Assembly: GCF_021173085.1 (NCBI RefSeq)
Contig: NZ_CP076413.1
Span: 372,001-436,000, forward strand
Length of the DNA stretch: 64,000 bases
Source: Ralstonia wenshanensis
GTDB taxonomy: Bacteria; Pseudomonadota; Gammaproteobacteria; Burkholderiales; Burkholderiaceae
Direction: 5' to 3'
Within the stretch, counting starts at the first letter, position 1; each line of letters starts with the position of its first letter. This document shows positions 1-8,204 of the stretch, piece after piece. A program made the translations under genes and the position numbers. The notes below the pieces were generated by a model. The model made no database searches and was not told the origin of the DNA. It saw only the letters and a list, made by a program, of their open reading frames with translations.

Positions 1-76
1 GAACCAGAACAGCGGCTTTGCATCTCTCGTCCAGCAAAGCGTCAACGTGCAGGCCAACCTGAATGTTGGCCATTGA
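1..76 (+). CDS. 3' end of a small Fap-like secreted protein (partial)
   Basis: Only the last 24 codons are present; the gene begins before the window. The C-terminus (...NSGFASLVQQSVNVQANLNV...) is rich in Asn, Gln and Val. It aligns by eye with the C-terminus of the protein at 201-635 (...QNSGANVLIQNATIVNVQ...). Alternating polar/Asn-Gln segments of this kind are typical of Fap-type amyloid subunits and accessory proteins. It probably belongs to the same operon as the following three genes, which lie on the same strand. The family assignment rests on this short match and on the neighbouring C39 peptidase and barrel genes. Its exact role (subunit or nucleator) cannot be told from 24 residues. 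Confidence 0.6.
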   Translation, partial: NQNSGFASLVQQSVNVQANLNVGH

Positions 77-145
77 GTCGACATCGGGTGTGAGCGGGGA
101 AGTGCCGCTGCGCGTGCGGTGACGTTGCGCGCATGGCGGTGGACA

Positions 146-173
146 GGGCCGGACCGCATCCGTGGTCCGGCCC
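146..173 (+). promoter_or_regulatory. strong intergenic stem-loop inside the Fap-like operon
   Basis: A perfect 10-bp stem (GGGCCGGACC at 146-155, GGTCCGGCCC at 164-173) closes an 8-nt loop. No T-tract follows, so it is not a classic terminator. It lies between the end of the first small gene (76) and the start of the next (201). By inference it could stabilise the upstream mRNA or lower downstream expression, giving more of the first product. Confidence 0.55.
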
Positions 174-200
174 GCAGTTGGAGCGTATAGGAGACATTCG

Positions 201-635
201 ATGCGATCCGACAGAAGAACCACAGCAGGATGGGCAGCATGGTGGTTGGCATGCGGCCTGGCAGTGTGGCCAGCGGCAGCGGCGATGGCGGCGGACGAGG
301 CGTCCATCGCAGACGGTGCTCAGACAGCCAATACGGAAGCGGTGCGTCCCCCGGTCGCCGCGGCCGTGTCGGTGCCTGGGTTCGGTCATGCGGTGGGTGC
401 AGATCGGCTCGACAGCTATCGCGGCGGCACGCAGGATCTCTACCAGACCGTCAATGACGCGCGCCTGTCGGGCACCGTGAGCGACAACGCCGCCGTGAAC
501 GTGGCGACGGGGACGAACATCGTGCGCGACGGCTCGTTTGCCAACGCCAGCGGGATCCCCACGGTCATCCAGAACAGCGGAGCGAACGTGCTGATCCAGA
601 ACGCCACCATCGTCAACGTGCAGTTCCGGCCTTGA
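201..635 (+). CDS. exported Asn/Gln-rich Fap-like protein with internal RGG motif
   Basis: 144 residues. The ATG at 201 is chosen because AGGAGA sits 6 nt upstream and a signal peptide follows directly (basic start, hydrophobic residues 11-30 ending AAAAMAA). The mature part carries AVGADRLDSYRGG at about 64-76, then a low-complexity Asn/Thr/Val region ending TVIQNSGANVLIQNATIVNV. The same two features, xxD(K/R)LDxxRGG and TVIQNS, recur in the protein at 1382-1915. The next gene encodes a C39-type peptidase and a FapF-like barrel lies 1.3 kb on, so a secreted amyloid-related protein is likely. Known C39 enzymes cut after GG in leader peptides; processing here after RGG is inference. I do not recognise a named gene. 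Confidence 0.7.
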   Translation: MRSDRRTTAGWAAWWLACGLAVWPAAAAMAADEASIADGAQTANTEAVRPPVAAAVSVPGFGHAVGADRLDSYRGGTQDLYQTVNDARLSGTVSDNAAVNVATGTNIVRDGSFANASGIPTVIQNSGANVLIQNATIVNVQFRP

Positions 636-657
636 GTTCGTTGTGAAGGACGGAACG

Positions 658-1338
658 ATGCGCAAGGCGTGCGGTGCAGTGCTGATGGCACTGATGTGCG
701 GGCCCGCGTTGGCGGGCGCGATCGACATGCTCGGCACGGGCGGCGGCACGTATGCCGTGCCCGTGACGAGCATGAAGGCCGCGCGCTATCTGCGCACCGT
801 GCATCAGCGCTTCGACTTCAGTTGCGGGTCGGCCGCAGTGGCGACGCTGCTCACGTATCAGTACGGTTATCCGGTGAGCGAGCAGGCTGTGTTCCAGGCC
901 ATGTACGAGCATGGCAACCAGGAGAAGATCCGGCGAGAAGGCTTTTCGCTGCTCGACATCAAACGCTATCTGGCGTCTGTGGGCTTTGAGGCCGATGGTT
1001 TCGAGCAGCCGCTGGATGCATTGAAGGACGCCCACTTGCCGGCCATCGTGCTGTTGACCGAAAACGGCTATCACCACTTCGTGGTGGTCAAGGGCGTGCA
1101 GGAAGGGCGCGTACTGGTGGGCGATCCGGCCATGGGCACGCGTGCGATTCCGCGTGCGAGTTTCGAGAGCATGTGGGACAACCATTTGCTGTTCGTCGTC
1201 CACAACCGCGAGGCGGGGGCGACGTTCAATGCCGCATCGGATTGGCGCGTGGCACCGCGTGCGCCGCTGGAGGAGGGCATGGACCGCAGTGGCCTGGGAA
1301 ACATCGTCGTTCCCAAGCACGGTCCTTCCGACTTCTGA
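658..1338 (+). CDS. exported C39-family cysteine peptidase, FapD-like
   Basis: 226 residues. The ATG at 658 follows AAGGA at 646-650 and opens a signal peptide (residues 1-20, ending PALAGA). The peptidase C39 layout is visible: DFSCGSAA with the nucleophile Cys56, GYHHFVVVKG with His140, and VGDPAMG with Asp156. This is a stand-alone periplasmic domain, without the ABC-transporter part of bacteriocin exporters. Pseudomonas Fap operons carry a comparable single-domain C39 protein, FapD, needed for fibril export. Flanking genes encode small exported proteins bearing an RGG site, plausible substrates. Starts 22 nt after the preceding stop, so cotranscription is likely. The fold is confident; the Fap role rests on context. 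Confidence 0.85.
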   Translation: MRKACGAVLMALMCGPALAGAIDMLGTGGGTYAVPVTSMKAARYLRTVHQRFDFSCGSAAVATLLTYQYGYPVSEQAVFQAMYEHGNQEKIRREGFSLLDIKRYLASVGFEADGFEQPLDALKDAHLPAIVLLTENGYHHFVVVKGVQEGRVLVGDPAMGTRAIPRASFESMWDNHLLFVVHNREAGATFNAASDWRVAPRAPLEEGMDRSGLGNIVVPKHGPSDF

Positions 1339-1381
1339 GCATCGTCTGCATGGCAGTCCGGTCGTCCGGCAGGAGGGCATC

Positions 1382-1915
1382 ATGAAGCGGTTTGGCAAGA
1401 TGGCGTGGGCCGGCTGGTTTGCGCTGGCTGCGGCCGGGCATGCGTTTGCGGCCGGCATGGATGGCATGGGTGACAATCCCGTCCATGCTTGGCACGCCGT
1501 GTCCGAAGACAAGCTTGACGACATGCGCGGCGGGTTTGATGTGCCCTCGCTCGCAGGGCTGCGCATCTCGTTCGGCATCGACCGGGCGGTCTACGTCAAC
1601 GGCGATCTGGTGGCGAGCGCATCGGTCAACATCCCCGATGTGGCACGCATGACGGCCACCCAGGCGCAGCAATTGGCCTCGGTGGTCAACACGGTCAACC
1701 TCGTGCAGAACGGGCCAAACAATGTCGCGCCGCCAGACGTGAACGCAGGTGCGGCAGCGGCGGCCACGGTCATCCAGAACAGCCTGAACAACCAGACACT
1801 GCAGGCGGTGACGACCATCAATGCGGCGGTCAACAGCCTGCCGCAATTCCGTCAGATGAATCTCGCCAACGTGCTGCAAGGCGCGTTGGCCAACGTCGCC
1901 ACCACTCTGCACTGA
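1382..1915 (+). CDS. exported Fap-like protein with internal RGG motif
   Basis: 177 residues, with a strong ribosome binding site (AGGAGG, 1371-1376) 5 nt before the ATG. A signal peptide covers residues 1-24 (basic start, then AGWFALAAAGHAFAA). HAVSEDKLDDMRGG lies at 38-51. The remainder is Asn, Val, Ala and Gln rich, with a VNTVNLVQNGPNN segment and TVIQNSLNNQTLQAV at about 129-143. It shares the RGG and TVIQNS features with the protein at 201-635. It is the last gene of the rightward cluster; its stop lies 1 nt from the stop of the convergent barrel gene. A structural or accessory part of a secreted fibre is inferred, with no experimental basis visible. Confidence 0.7.
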   Translation: MKRFGKMAWAGWFALAAAGHAFAAGMDGMGDNPVHAWHAVSEDKLDDMRGGFDVPSLAGLRISFGIDRAVYVNGDLVASASVNIPDVARMTATQAQQLASVVNTVNLVQNGPNNVAPPDVNAGAAAAATVIQNSLNNQTLQAVTTINAAVNSLPQFRQMNLANVLQGALANVATTLH

Positions 1916-1916
1916 G

Positions 1917-3227
1917 TTAGAACTGGATCGGCAGGCGAAGCGTGACGGTCAGGTCCGGCGTGTCGCGCGTCAGGCCTGCCCCCACCGACAGATTCAGCGA
2001 CATCTTGGGCGAGAGGCGGTACGAATATCCGACCAGCAACGTTCCCAGAATTGTCCGCACCGAGCCCGGCACACGCTGGCCGTTCTGCTTGGTCGGCGCG
2101 ATGATGCTCTGGTCGTAGCCAATCGAGAACGATGCCTTTTCGTTCAGCGCCAGCCCCATGCCGAAGTTCAGGCCGATGATGTCGCCGGCTTTCACGTTGC
2201 CCAGGAACTGCTGTGAGCCGTCCACCAGGTTCAGGCTCACGTCCTTGCGCTCGAAGTTGTGCAGGTAGCTGATGCTGCCGAAGAACACGGCCGGGTCTGT
2301 CGGGAACAGCCACGTCAGCCCCGGCTGTACCGCGAAGAAGCCCGAGCCCGTGGGCTGCTGCAGAGGCAGGCCGGTGCCCGTGGTGTTGCTCACGCAGCGC
2401 GTCACGCAATCGGTGGTGACTTCAAACGGATCCTTGCCGGTGCGTGTCTTGAAGCGCAGCCAGCCGATGTAGAACGGCTTGTCGACGCCGCCCGCATTGA
2501 TCTGGTAGCGCGCGGTCAGTTCCACATCGCCAATGCCGCGCCCATGCGAGCTGAAGGCGTTGTCTGTCGCGGTGCCGGTGAACAGTTCGCGGCTGACGGT
2601 GTCGCTGGCGCTGTAGACATAGGGCACGCGCGCTTCCAGTTCCCAGCGCCGTGCCAGGCCGTAACGCAACGCAACCGTGCCCGTGAGCGTGGTGGTCTTG
2701 ACCTGCCGTACGTCGATCAGCCCGATCAGCAGCGCGGGGATGATGGTGTAGCCCACCAGCGCCACGCGGTCGGACGACGAATACGCCATCTGCAATGACG
2801 GCTCGACGACGACCTTGCCCGGCGGTGTAAGCGCGCTGGGCTCATCGAAGATCTGCGCGATGCGTGGCGGCCGGTCAGGCGGCTCCGGCGGTTTGCCGAC
2901 AGGCGTGGTGCCGGGCTGGTCGTTCTGCGCAATTTGCGATGCGTCGCCTGCCGCGCCAGGGGCACCGGCACCGCGCACGGTGTCGAGGCGGCCATCGCTC
3001 ATGCCGAGCGCGCGCCGCATGCGCCGCAAGTGCGTTTCCTGTTGCTGGATCGAGCGCTTGAGTTCCTGCAGGCGCGCCTGCGTATCGGCAAGCTCGCGCT
3101 GCAGCGCTTCCAGGCTAGGTGGCTTGTCGTCCACCGGCTCGTTGGTCTGTGCAAGTGCCGACCTGCCGCACAGCAGCAGGCATGCGCACGCAACCGCGCG
3201 AAGCGGCCCCCATGGTGCGTTCTTCAT
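1917..3227 (-). CDS. outer-membrane beta-barrel with N-terminal coiled coil, FapF-like
   Basis: 436 residues from the ATG at 3227; longer in-frame starts give no signal peptide, whereas this one begins MKNAPWGPLRAVACACLLLCGRSALAQ-type (1-27). Residues 38-72 form a heptad-like coiled coil (LEALQRELADTQARLQELK), followed by a Pro-rich linker. From about 140 onward amphipathic beta strands run to a terminal Phe (TVTLRLPIQF), the usual outer-membrane signature. FapF of Pseudomonas is a trimeric barrel with a periplasmic coiled coil that exports amyloid subunits, and this protein has the same order of parts. Unlike the Pseudomonas operon, the gene is convergent with the peptidase/substrate genes and must have its own promoter. 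Other porin-like transporters are the alternative. Confidence 0.72.
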   Translation of the reverse strand: MKNAPWGPLRAVACACLLLCGRSALAQTNEPVDDKPPSLEALQRELADTQARLQELKRSIQQQETHLRRMRRALGMSDGRLDTVRGAGAPGAAGDASQIAQNDQPGTTPVGKPPEPPDRPPRIAQIFDEPSALTPPGKVVVEPSLQMAYSSSDRVALVGYTIIPALLIGLIDVRQVKTTTLTGTVALRYGLARRWELEARVPYVYSASDTVSRELFTGTATDNAFSSHGRGIGDVELTARYQINAGGVDKPFYIGWLRFKTRTGKDPFEVTTDCVTRCVSNTTGTGLPLQQPTGSGFFAVQPGLTWLFPTDPAVFFGSISYLHNFERKDVSLNLVDGSQQFLGNVKAGDIIGLNFGMGLALNEKASFSIGYDQSIIAPTKQNGQRVPGSVRTILGTLLVGYSYRLSPKMSLNLSVGAGLTRDTPDLTVTLRLPIQF

Positions 3228-3312
3228 GGCAATGTCCCCGTCGAGAGCGCCCTGTCCACGAAATGCGGATGGGCCCTTCACGATTTCCCCCGGGTGGCGT
3301 ACTGCGGATACC

Positions 3313-3366
3313 ACTATAGGCGAGCGGTCGTGAAACGACAGGGCGGAGCCGTCCACAAAATGGACG
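3313..3366 (-). promoter_or_regulatory. candidate promoter and two dyads upstream of the FapF-like gene
   Basis: On the minus strand CTGTCG (3341-3336) and TATAGT (3318-3313) are separated by 17 nt, a plausible -35/-10 pair with a weak -35. Two small inverted repeats lie in or beside it: GTCGT-gaa-ACGAC (3327-3339) and CGTCCA-caaaa-TGGACG (3350-3366). They may be regulator sites. Nothing else is recognisable in 3228-3400. Confidence 0.4.
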
Positions 3367-3402
3367 AGGCCGAACTGCCCGTTTGGTGGATCGCTCAGGC
3401 AA

Positions 3403-3427
3403 GAAAAAAGGCGCCCGAAGGCGCCTT
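3403..3427 (-). terminator. rho-independent terminator of ilvA-queF
   Basis: An 8-bp perfect stem (AAGGCGCC at 3408-3415, GGCGCCTT at 3420-3427) with a TTCG-type tetraloop is followed on the minus strand by a T-run (A-run 3403-3409 on plus). It lies 25 nt past the queF stop. Confidence 0.9.
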
Positions 3428-3451
3428 GCGTGTCTTGCGTAGCGTCAGCGC

Positions 3452-4288
3452 TTACTGACGTGCATTGCGCAGGTTATCCGGCCACGGCGTGTTGTAGTTT
3501 GTGCGGAACGGGTTGATGTCCAGCCCGCCGCGCCGCGTGTAGCGCGCATACACGGCCAGCTTGACGGGCCGGCACTGGCGCAGGATGTCGGTAAAGATCC
3601 GCTCCACGCATTGCTCGTGAAACTCGTTGTGCTCGCGGAACGAAATCAGGTACTTGAGTAGCCCTTCCTGGTTGATCGGCGCACCCACATAGCGGATTTG
3701 CACGCTGCCCCAGTCCGGCTGGCCCGTTACAAGGCAATTGGACTTCAGCAGGTGCGACACCAGCGTTTCTTCGACCGGGCTTTCTTCCTCATCGGCATGC
3801 AGCAGCTCGGGCGTGGGCTGGTAGACGTCGGTTTCGATGTCCAGGCGGTCGAGCAGCAGGCCATCGAGCTCGCCCATCTTCTGCCGGGCAAATTCCTCCT
3901 GCGGCACGATGCGCACTTGCACCGGCGCGCCGCACGCCTCCGACAGATCGTGGTGAATCAACTGCTGCAGCGCTTCGTGCGACGCCACCTTCGTCTGGTT
4001 GAACGAATTCAGATACAGCTTGAACGACTTCGATTCAACGATGTTGGGCGAGTCCGCCGGCACGATCACGGTACCGACAGCCACCTGCGGCTTGCCGCGC
4101 AGGTTCAGCCACGACAGCTCGTACAGGTTCCAGAGATCCACGCCGAAGAAGGGCAGGGGCGTGCCGGCGGCGAGGCCGATCTCGTCGCGCTTGCCCTGGC
4201 GCGGAATCGGAAACAGCAGGCTCGGGTCGTACTCCGTCTTGTAGGCGGAAGTCTTGCCCAGCGGCGAATGTTCGGGTTGGTTGCTCAT
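3452..4288 (-). CDS. queF: NADPH-dependent 7-cyano-7-deazaguanine reductase
   Basis: 278 residues, the usual length of the two-domain (E. coli type) QueF. It reduces the nitrile preQ0 to preQ1 in queuosine synthesis, in the cytosol. The N-terminal half carries the NADPH-binding QueF motif [13 protein letters not shown] (about 85-97). The C-terminal half has [12 protein letters not shown], with the thioimide-forming Cys185 and Asp192, and FHEQ (223-226) for substrate binding. The start is the ATG whose first base overlaps the TGA of ilvA (TGATG), so translation is probably coupled to ilvA. A clear terminator follows. A second queuosine gene (yhhQ) lies at 60900-61616. Confidence 0.96.
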   Translation of the reverse strand: MSNQPEHSPLGKTSAYKTEYDPSLLFPIPRQGKRDEIGLAAGTPLPFFGVDLWNLYELSWLNLRGKPQVAVGTVIVPADSPNIVESKSFKLYLNSFNQTKVASHEALQQLIHHDLSEACGAPVQVRIVPQEEFARQKMGELDGLLLDRLDIETDVYQPTPELLHADEEESPVEETLVSHLLKSNCLVTGQPDWGSVQIRYVGAPINQEGLLKYLISFREHNEFHEQCVERIFTDILRQCRPVKLAVYARYTRRGGLDINPFRTNYNTPWPDNLRNARQ

Positions 4289-5808
4289 CACAAAAACAGG
4301 CTGTAGACGGGGTTTTCGCTTTCGTCCCAATAGGTATAGCCCAGCGTGGCGAGGAACGCCTTGAACTCGCGCTTCTCGTTCTTCGGTACCTGGATGCCGA
4401 CGAGGATGTTGCTCGAATCCGCGCCCTGATTGCGGTAGTGAAACAGGCTGATGTTCCAGTTCGGGCTCATGCTCGAGAGGAATTTCATCAGCGCGCCGGG
4501 CCGCTCGGGAAACTCGAACCGGTAGAGATGCTCGTTTTCCGCCAGCGGCGAACGCCCGCCCACCATGTAGCGGATGTGCTGCTTGGCCAGTTCGTCGTTG
4601 GACAGGTCCAGCGTCGGGAAACCGTGCTTGCGGAAGTTCTCGGCAATCTTGTCGCCCTCCGCGCGCGACGCAATCTGCACACCCACGAAGATATGCGCGG
4701 CGTCCTTGCTGGCGATGCGGTAGTTGAACTCGGTCACGTTGCGCGACCAGCCGACCAGCTCGCAGAAGCGCTTGAAGCTGCCGCGCTCTTCGGGAATCGT
4801 CACGGCAAACACGGCTTCACGCGCCTCGCCCACTTCGGCGCGCTCGGCCACGAAGCGCAGGCGGTCGAAGTTCATGTTGGCGCCGCTGGCCACGGCCACC
4901 AGCGATTCGTTCTTCAGCTTGTGCGTCTCGGCATACTGCTTGAGGCCAGCCAGCGCCAGCGCGCCGGAAGGCTCCAGCAGGCTGCGCGTGTCCTGGAACA
5001 CGTCCTTGAGCGCCGCGCAGATGGCATCCGTATCCACGGTGATGATCTCGTCGACCAGCTCCCGCGTGATGCGGAAGGTTTCCTTGCCCACCAGCTTGAC
5101 CGCGGTGCCGTCGGCAAACAGGCCGACGTCTTTCAATTCGACGCGCTTGCCCGCCGCCACCGAACGCGCCATGGCGTCGGAATCCACACTCTGCACGCCG
5201 ATCACCTTGACGTCCGGCCGTACGGCCTTCACGTAGGCCGCAACGCCGGAGATCAGACCGCCACCGCCGATCGAGCAGAAGATGGCGTGAAGGGGCTGCG
5301 GATGCTGGCGCAGGATTTCCATGGCGATCGTGCCCTGACCGGCAATCACGTCGGGATCGTCGAACGGGTGCACGAAGGTATAGCCGTGCTTTTCCTGCAG
5401 CTTGGCGGCGTGGTTGTAGGCGTCGGAATAGCTTTCACCGTGGAGCACGACCTCGACCCACTCGCCGCCGCGCGAGCGCACGCCGTCGATCTTCAACTGC
5501 GGCGTCGTCACCGGCATGCAGATCACGGCCTTGCATTCCATCCGGGCCGCGCTGAAGGCCACCCCCTGCGCGTGGTTGCCCGCCGACGCCGTAATCACCC
5601 CGCGCTTGCGCTCGGCCGGCGTGAGCGAGGCCATCTTGTTGTAGGCGCCGCGCAGCTTGAACGAGAACACCGGCTGGTCATCCTCGCGCTTGAGGTAGAC
5701 ACGGTTGCCGGTGCGCGCCGACAGGTTTGGCGCGAACTTCAGCTCGGTTTCCACCGCGACGTCATAGACCTTCGCAGTCAGGATTTTCTTCAGGTAATCG
5801 ATGGCCAT
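4288..5808 (-). CDS. ilvA: threonine ammonia-lyase, biosynthetic
   Basis: 506 residues. It deaminates threonine to 2-oxobutanoate with PLP, the first committed step of isoleucine synthesis. Visible are the PLP lysine in [12 protein letters not shown] (Lys51), [10 protein letters not shown], and the phosphate-binding GGGGLISG. The last 180 residues hold two ACT-like regulatory segments ([36 protein letters not shown]), so it is the long, isoleucine-inhibited biosynthetic type rather than the short catabolic form. [16 protein letters not shown] is the conserved family start; a longer reading to 5853 is less likely. It overlaps queF by one base. Confidence 0.96.
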   Translation of the reverse strand: MAIDYLKKILTAKVYDVAVETELKFAPNLSARTGNRVYLKREDDQPVFSFKLRGAYNKMASLTPAERKRGVITASAGNHAQGVAFSAARMECKAVICMPVTTPQLKIDGVRSRGGEWVEVVLHGESYSDAYNHAAKLQEKHGYTFVHPFDDPDVIAGQGTIAMEILRQHPQPLHAIFCSIGGGGLISGVAAYVKAVRPDVKVIGVQSVDSDAMARSVAAGKRVELKDVGLFADGTAVKLVGKETFRITRELVDEIITVDTDAICAALKDVFQDTRSLLEPSGALALAGLKQYAETHKLKNESLVAVASGANMNFDRLRFVAERAEVGEAREAVFAVTIPEERGSFKRFCELVGWSRNVTEFNYRIASKDAAHIFVGVQIASRAEGDKIAENFRKHGFPTLDLSNDELAKQHIRYMVGGRSPLAENEHLYRFEFPERPGALMKFLSSMSPNWNISLFHYRNQGADSSNILVGIQVPKNEKREFKAFLATLGYTYWDESENPVYSLFL

Positions 5809-5950
5809 GGTGCGGACCGGGTTGGACGTGAACAGAGCCCGTAAGCCTATCACGCGGCGTCTTGTGCGCCTTGTCGGACCGGCGTGCCGGTCGGTACACT
5901 GCCTCGGCCGCGTCCGGGCGGGCGCGGCGCATCATCGGCGAGAGGCCTCC

Positions 5951-6868
5951 ATGAACACCCCGTCGTCTTCCTCGGAGCGTGCCGGGCGCGCACGCCGCGG
6001 TCGCAAAGTCTGGTCTGGCACGCAGCACGTCATTGCCTACGGCATGCCTCCGCTGGGCTGGCGTGACCTTTATCACCACGCGCTTGAAGTCAACTGGCCG
6101 ACCTTTTTCGCGCTGCTGGCGACGATGTTCCTGGCGCTGAATGCGGTATTCGCGGGGCTGTATTCGCTGGGTGACGGCGCGATCGCGAACCAGTCGCCGC
6201 CGGGCTTCGTGGGGGCCTTCTTCTTCAGCGTCGAGACGCTGGCCACGGTGGGCTATGGCGACATGCACCCGCAAACGCTCTACGCCCACGTCATCGCCAC
6301 GCTGGAGATCTTCATCGGCATGTCGGGCATCGCCATGGCGACGGGGCTGGTATTTGCGCGGTTCTCGCGCCCGCGCGCCAAGATCATGTTTGCCCGCAAC
6401 GTTGTCGTGCGGCCGCTCAACGGCAGGTCCACGCTGATGCTGCGGGCAGCCAATGCCCGCCAGAACGTCATCGCAGAGGCCACCGCCCGGCTGCGCCTGA
6501 TGCAGGACGAGGTCTCGCCCGAGGGCTACTCGATCTACAAGATCCACGACCTGAAGCTGGAGCGCAGCGAGCACCCGATCTTCCTGCTGGGCTGGGTGAT
6601 GATGCACGTCATCGACGAAACCAGCCCGCTGCATGGCGCCACCGCAGAATCGCTCGCCGCCGGTGACGCCTTGCTGCTGCTCACCATCGAGGGCGCCGAC
6701 GAGACCGCCGCGCAAACCGTGCAGGCGCGCTATTCCTGGCGGCATGACGAGATCCGCTGGAACTATCGGTATGCCGACCTCATCCGCGACGAGGGTGGTG
6801 TCACGTCGGTCGACTACGACAACTTCCACCTGATCCATCCGATCGAGACGCCCCCGCAGGCACAATGA
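5951..6868 (+). CDS. KirBac-type inward rectifier potassium channel
   Basis: 305 residues. The short cytoplasmic N-terminus contains a slide-helix-like segment (GWRDLYHHALEVNWPTFF). TM1 spans about 50-72, the pore helix plus selectivity filter FFSVETLATVGYGD lies at 91-104 (TVGYG 99-103), and TM2 at 112-138. From about 145 the protein is an immunoglobulin-like cytoplasmic domain with the Kir hallmark segment DLKLERSEHPIFLLGWVMMHVIDE. This order and length fit bacterial KirBac tetramers such as that of Burkholderia pseudomallei. ATG 5951 follows GAGAGG 5-6 nt upstream. It is divergent from ilvA, and the next gene follows 31 nt after its stop. Physiological role is not evident from context. Confidence 0.93.
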   Translation: MNTPSSSSERAGRARRGRKVWSGTQHVIAYGMPPLGWRDLYHHALEVNWPTFFALLATMFLALNAVFAGLYSLGDGAIANQSPPGFVGAFFFSVETLATVGYGDMHPQTLYAHVIATLEIFIGMSGIAMATGLVFARFSRPRAKIMFARNVVVRPLNGRSTLMLRAANARQNVIAEATARLRLMQDEVSPEGYSIYKIHDLKLERSEHPIFLLGWVMMHVIDETSPLHGATAESLAAGDALLLLTIEGADETAAQTVQARYSWRHDEIRWNYRYADLIRDEGGVTSVDYDNFHLIHPIETPPQAQ

Positions 6869-6899
6869 GCGGCTTGTCCGATTCCAACGCGCACTCCCC

Positions 6900-8147
6900 G
6901 TGGCTCTGAACCTCGTCTGGCTCGCCTTCTTCCTCGTTGCCTTCGTAACCGCATGCGTTCAGGTGGTGCAGGGCGACATGGAAGTCTTCTCCCGCATGCT
7001 GACGGGCATGTTCGATGCCGCGCGCACCGGTTTCGAAATTGCGATCGGCCTGACCGGCATGATGGCGCTGTGGCTGGGCATCATGCGCGTGGGCGAGCGC
7101 GCCGGCGTGGTCGATCTGTTCGCGCGGCTCGTGAACCCGCTGATGCGGCACCTGTTTCCCTCCGTGCCAGCCGGCCATCCCGCCAACGGCGCGATGATGA
7201 TGAATGTCTCGGCCAACGTGCTGGGGCTGGATAACGCCGCCACGCCGCTTGGTCTACAGGCCATGCGCGAGTTGCAGCAGATCAACCCGCAGCCGCAGCG
7301 CGCCAGCGATGCGCAGTTGATGTTCGTGGTGCTCAACACGGCTGGCGTGACGCTGGTGCCGACGTCCGTTATCGCCATCCGCCAGGCCATGGCGGTCAAG
7401 CAGGGGCTGGTCGGCTTTAACGCGGCAGACATCTTCCTGCCGACCTTGCTGTCCACGTTCATCGGCTTCTGCGCGGGCATTGCGGCGGTGGCGTGGTACC
7501 AGCGCATCAACCTGTTCAAGCCTGCGCTGCTGGCGTATTTCGGCGGCTTTGTCGCGGCGATGGGGCTGCTGTTTGCATGGCTGCGCCAGTTTCCGCCGCA
7601 GCAGATGGCGGCGTGGATCGGACTGATCGGCGCGGGCGCCATCCTCACCATCGTCGTGGCGTTCCTGGTCTGTGGGGCAATTCGCCGCATCAACGTGTAC
7701 GAAACGTTCGTCGATGGCGCCAAGGATGGCTTTCAGGTGGCGATCGGCATCGTCCCTTATCTGGTGGCGGTGCTGGTGGGCATTGCCGTGTTTCGCGCGG
7801 CGGGGTGCATGGATTTCCTGATGCAAGGGCTTTCCGCGCTATTCGCGCACCTGGGCATCGACACGCGTTTTGTGCCCGCGCTGCCCGTGGGGCTGATGAA
7901 GACGTTGTCCGGCGCCGGTGCGCGCGGCCTGATGGTCGACGTGATGACCACGTACGGCGTCGATTCCTTCCAGGGCAAGCTGGCCGCCATCATCCAGGGC
8001 TCGACCGAGACCACGTTCTACGTGCTGGCGGTGTACTTCGGCAGCGTCGGCATCAAGGACACGCGTTATGCATTGGCGTGTGGCCTGTGGGCCGACCTGA
8101 TCGGGCTCATTGGCGCCGTGCTGGTCGCCTATCTGTTCTTCGCCTGA
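6900..8147 (+). CDS. fused SpmA/SpmB-type nucleoside-recognition (Gate) membrane protein
   Basis: 415 residues, strongly hydrophobic. The N-terminal half resembles SpmA (FEIAIGLTGMMALWLGIMRVGE; LGLDNAATPLGLQAM; LNTAGVTLVPTS). The C-terminal half resembles SpmB (DGAKDGFQVAIGIVPYLVAVLVGIAVFRAAG; GSTETTFYVLAVYFGSVGI). In Bacillus these are two spore-maturation proteins; in Proteobacteria they occur fused in non-sporulating species, function unknown. The start is a GTG (6900-6902), giving the typical MALNLVWLAFFLVAF. It begins 31 nt after the KirBac gene, so the two may be cotranscribed. Confidence 0.85.
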   Translation: MALNLVWLAFFLVAFVTACVQVVQGDMEVFSRMLTGMFDAARTGFEIAIGLTGMMALWLGIMRVGERAGVVDLFARLVNPLMRHLFPSVPAGHPANGAMMMNVSANVLGLDNAATPLGLQAMRELQQINPQPQRASDAQLMFVVLNTAGVTLVPTSVIAIRQAMAVKQGLVGFNAADIFLPTLLSTFIGFCAGIAAVAWYQRINLFKPALLAYFGGFVAAMGLLFAWLRQFPPQQMAAWIGLIGAGAILTIVVAFLVCGAIRRINVYETFVDGAKDGFQVAIGIVPYLVAVLVGIAVFRAAGCMDFLMQGLSALFAHLGIDTRFVPALPVGLMKTLSGAGARGLMVDVMTTYGVDSFQGKLAAIIQGSTETTFYVLAVYFGSVGIKDTRYALACGLWADLIGLIGAVLVAYLFFA

Positions 8148-8204
8148 GCGGCTAGGGCGGCCCCCAAGCGACGCCGCGACCGCCCGCCCTCTACAATCGA
8201 CCGC

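Noticed and set aside
4438-5844. A 468-residue plus-strand frame over ilvA
   Set aside because: Antisense to ilvA, no recognisable motif.
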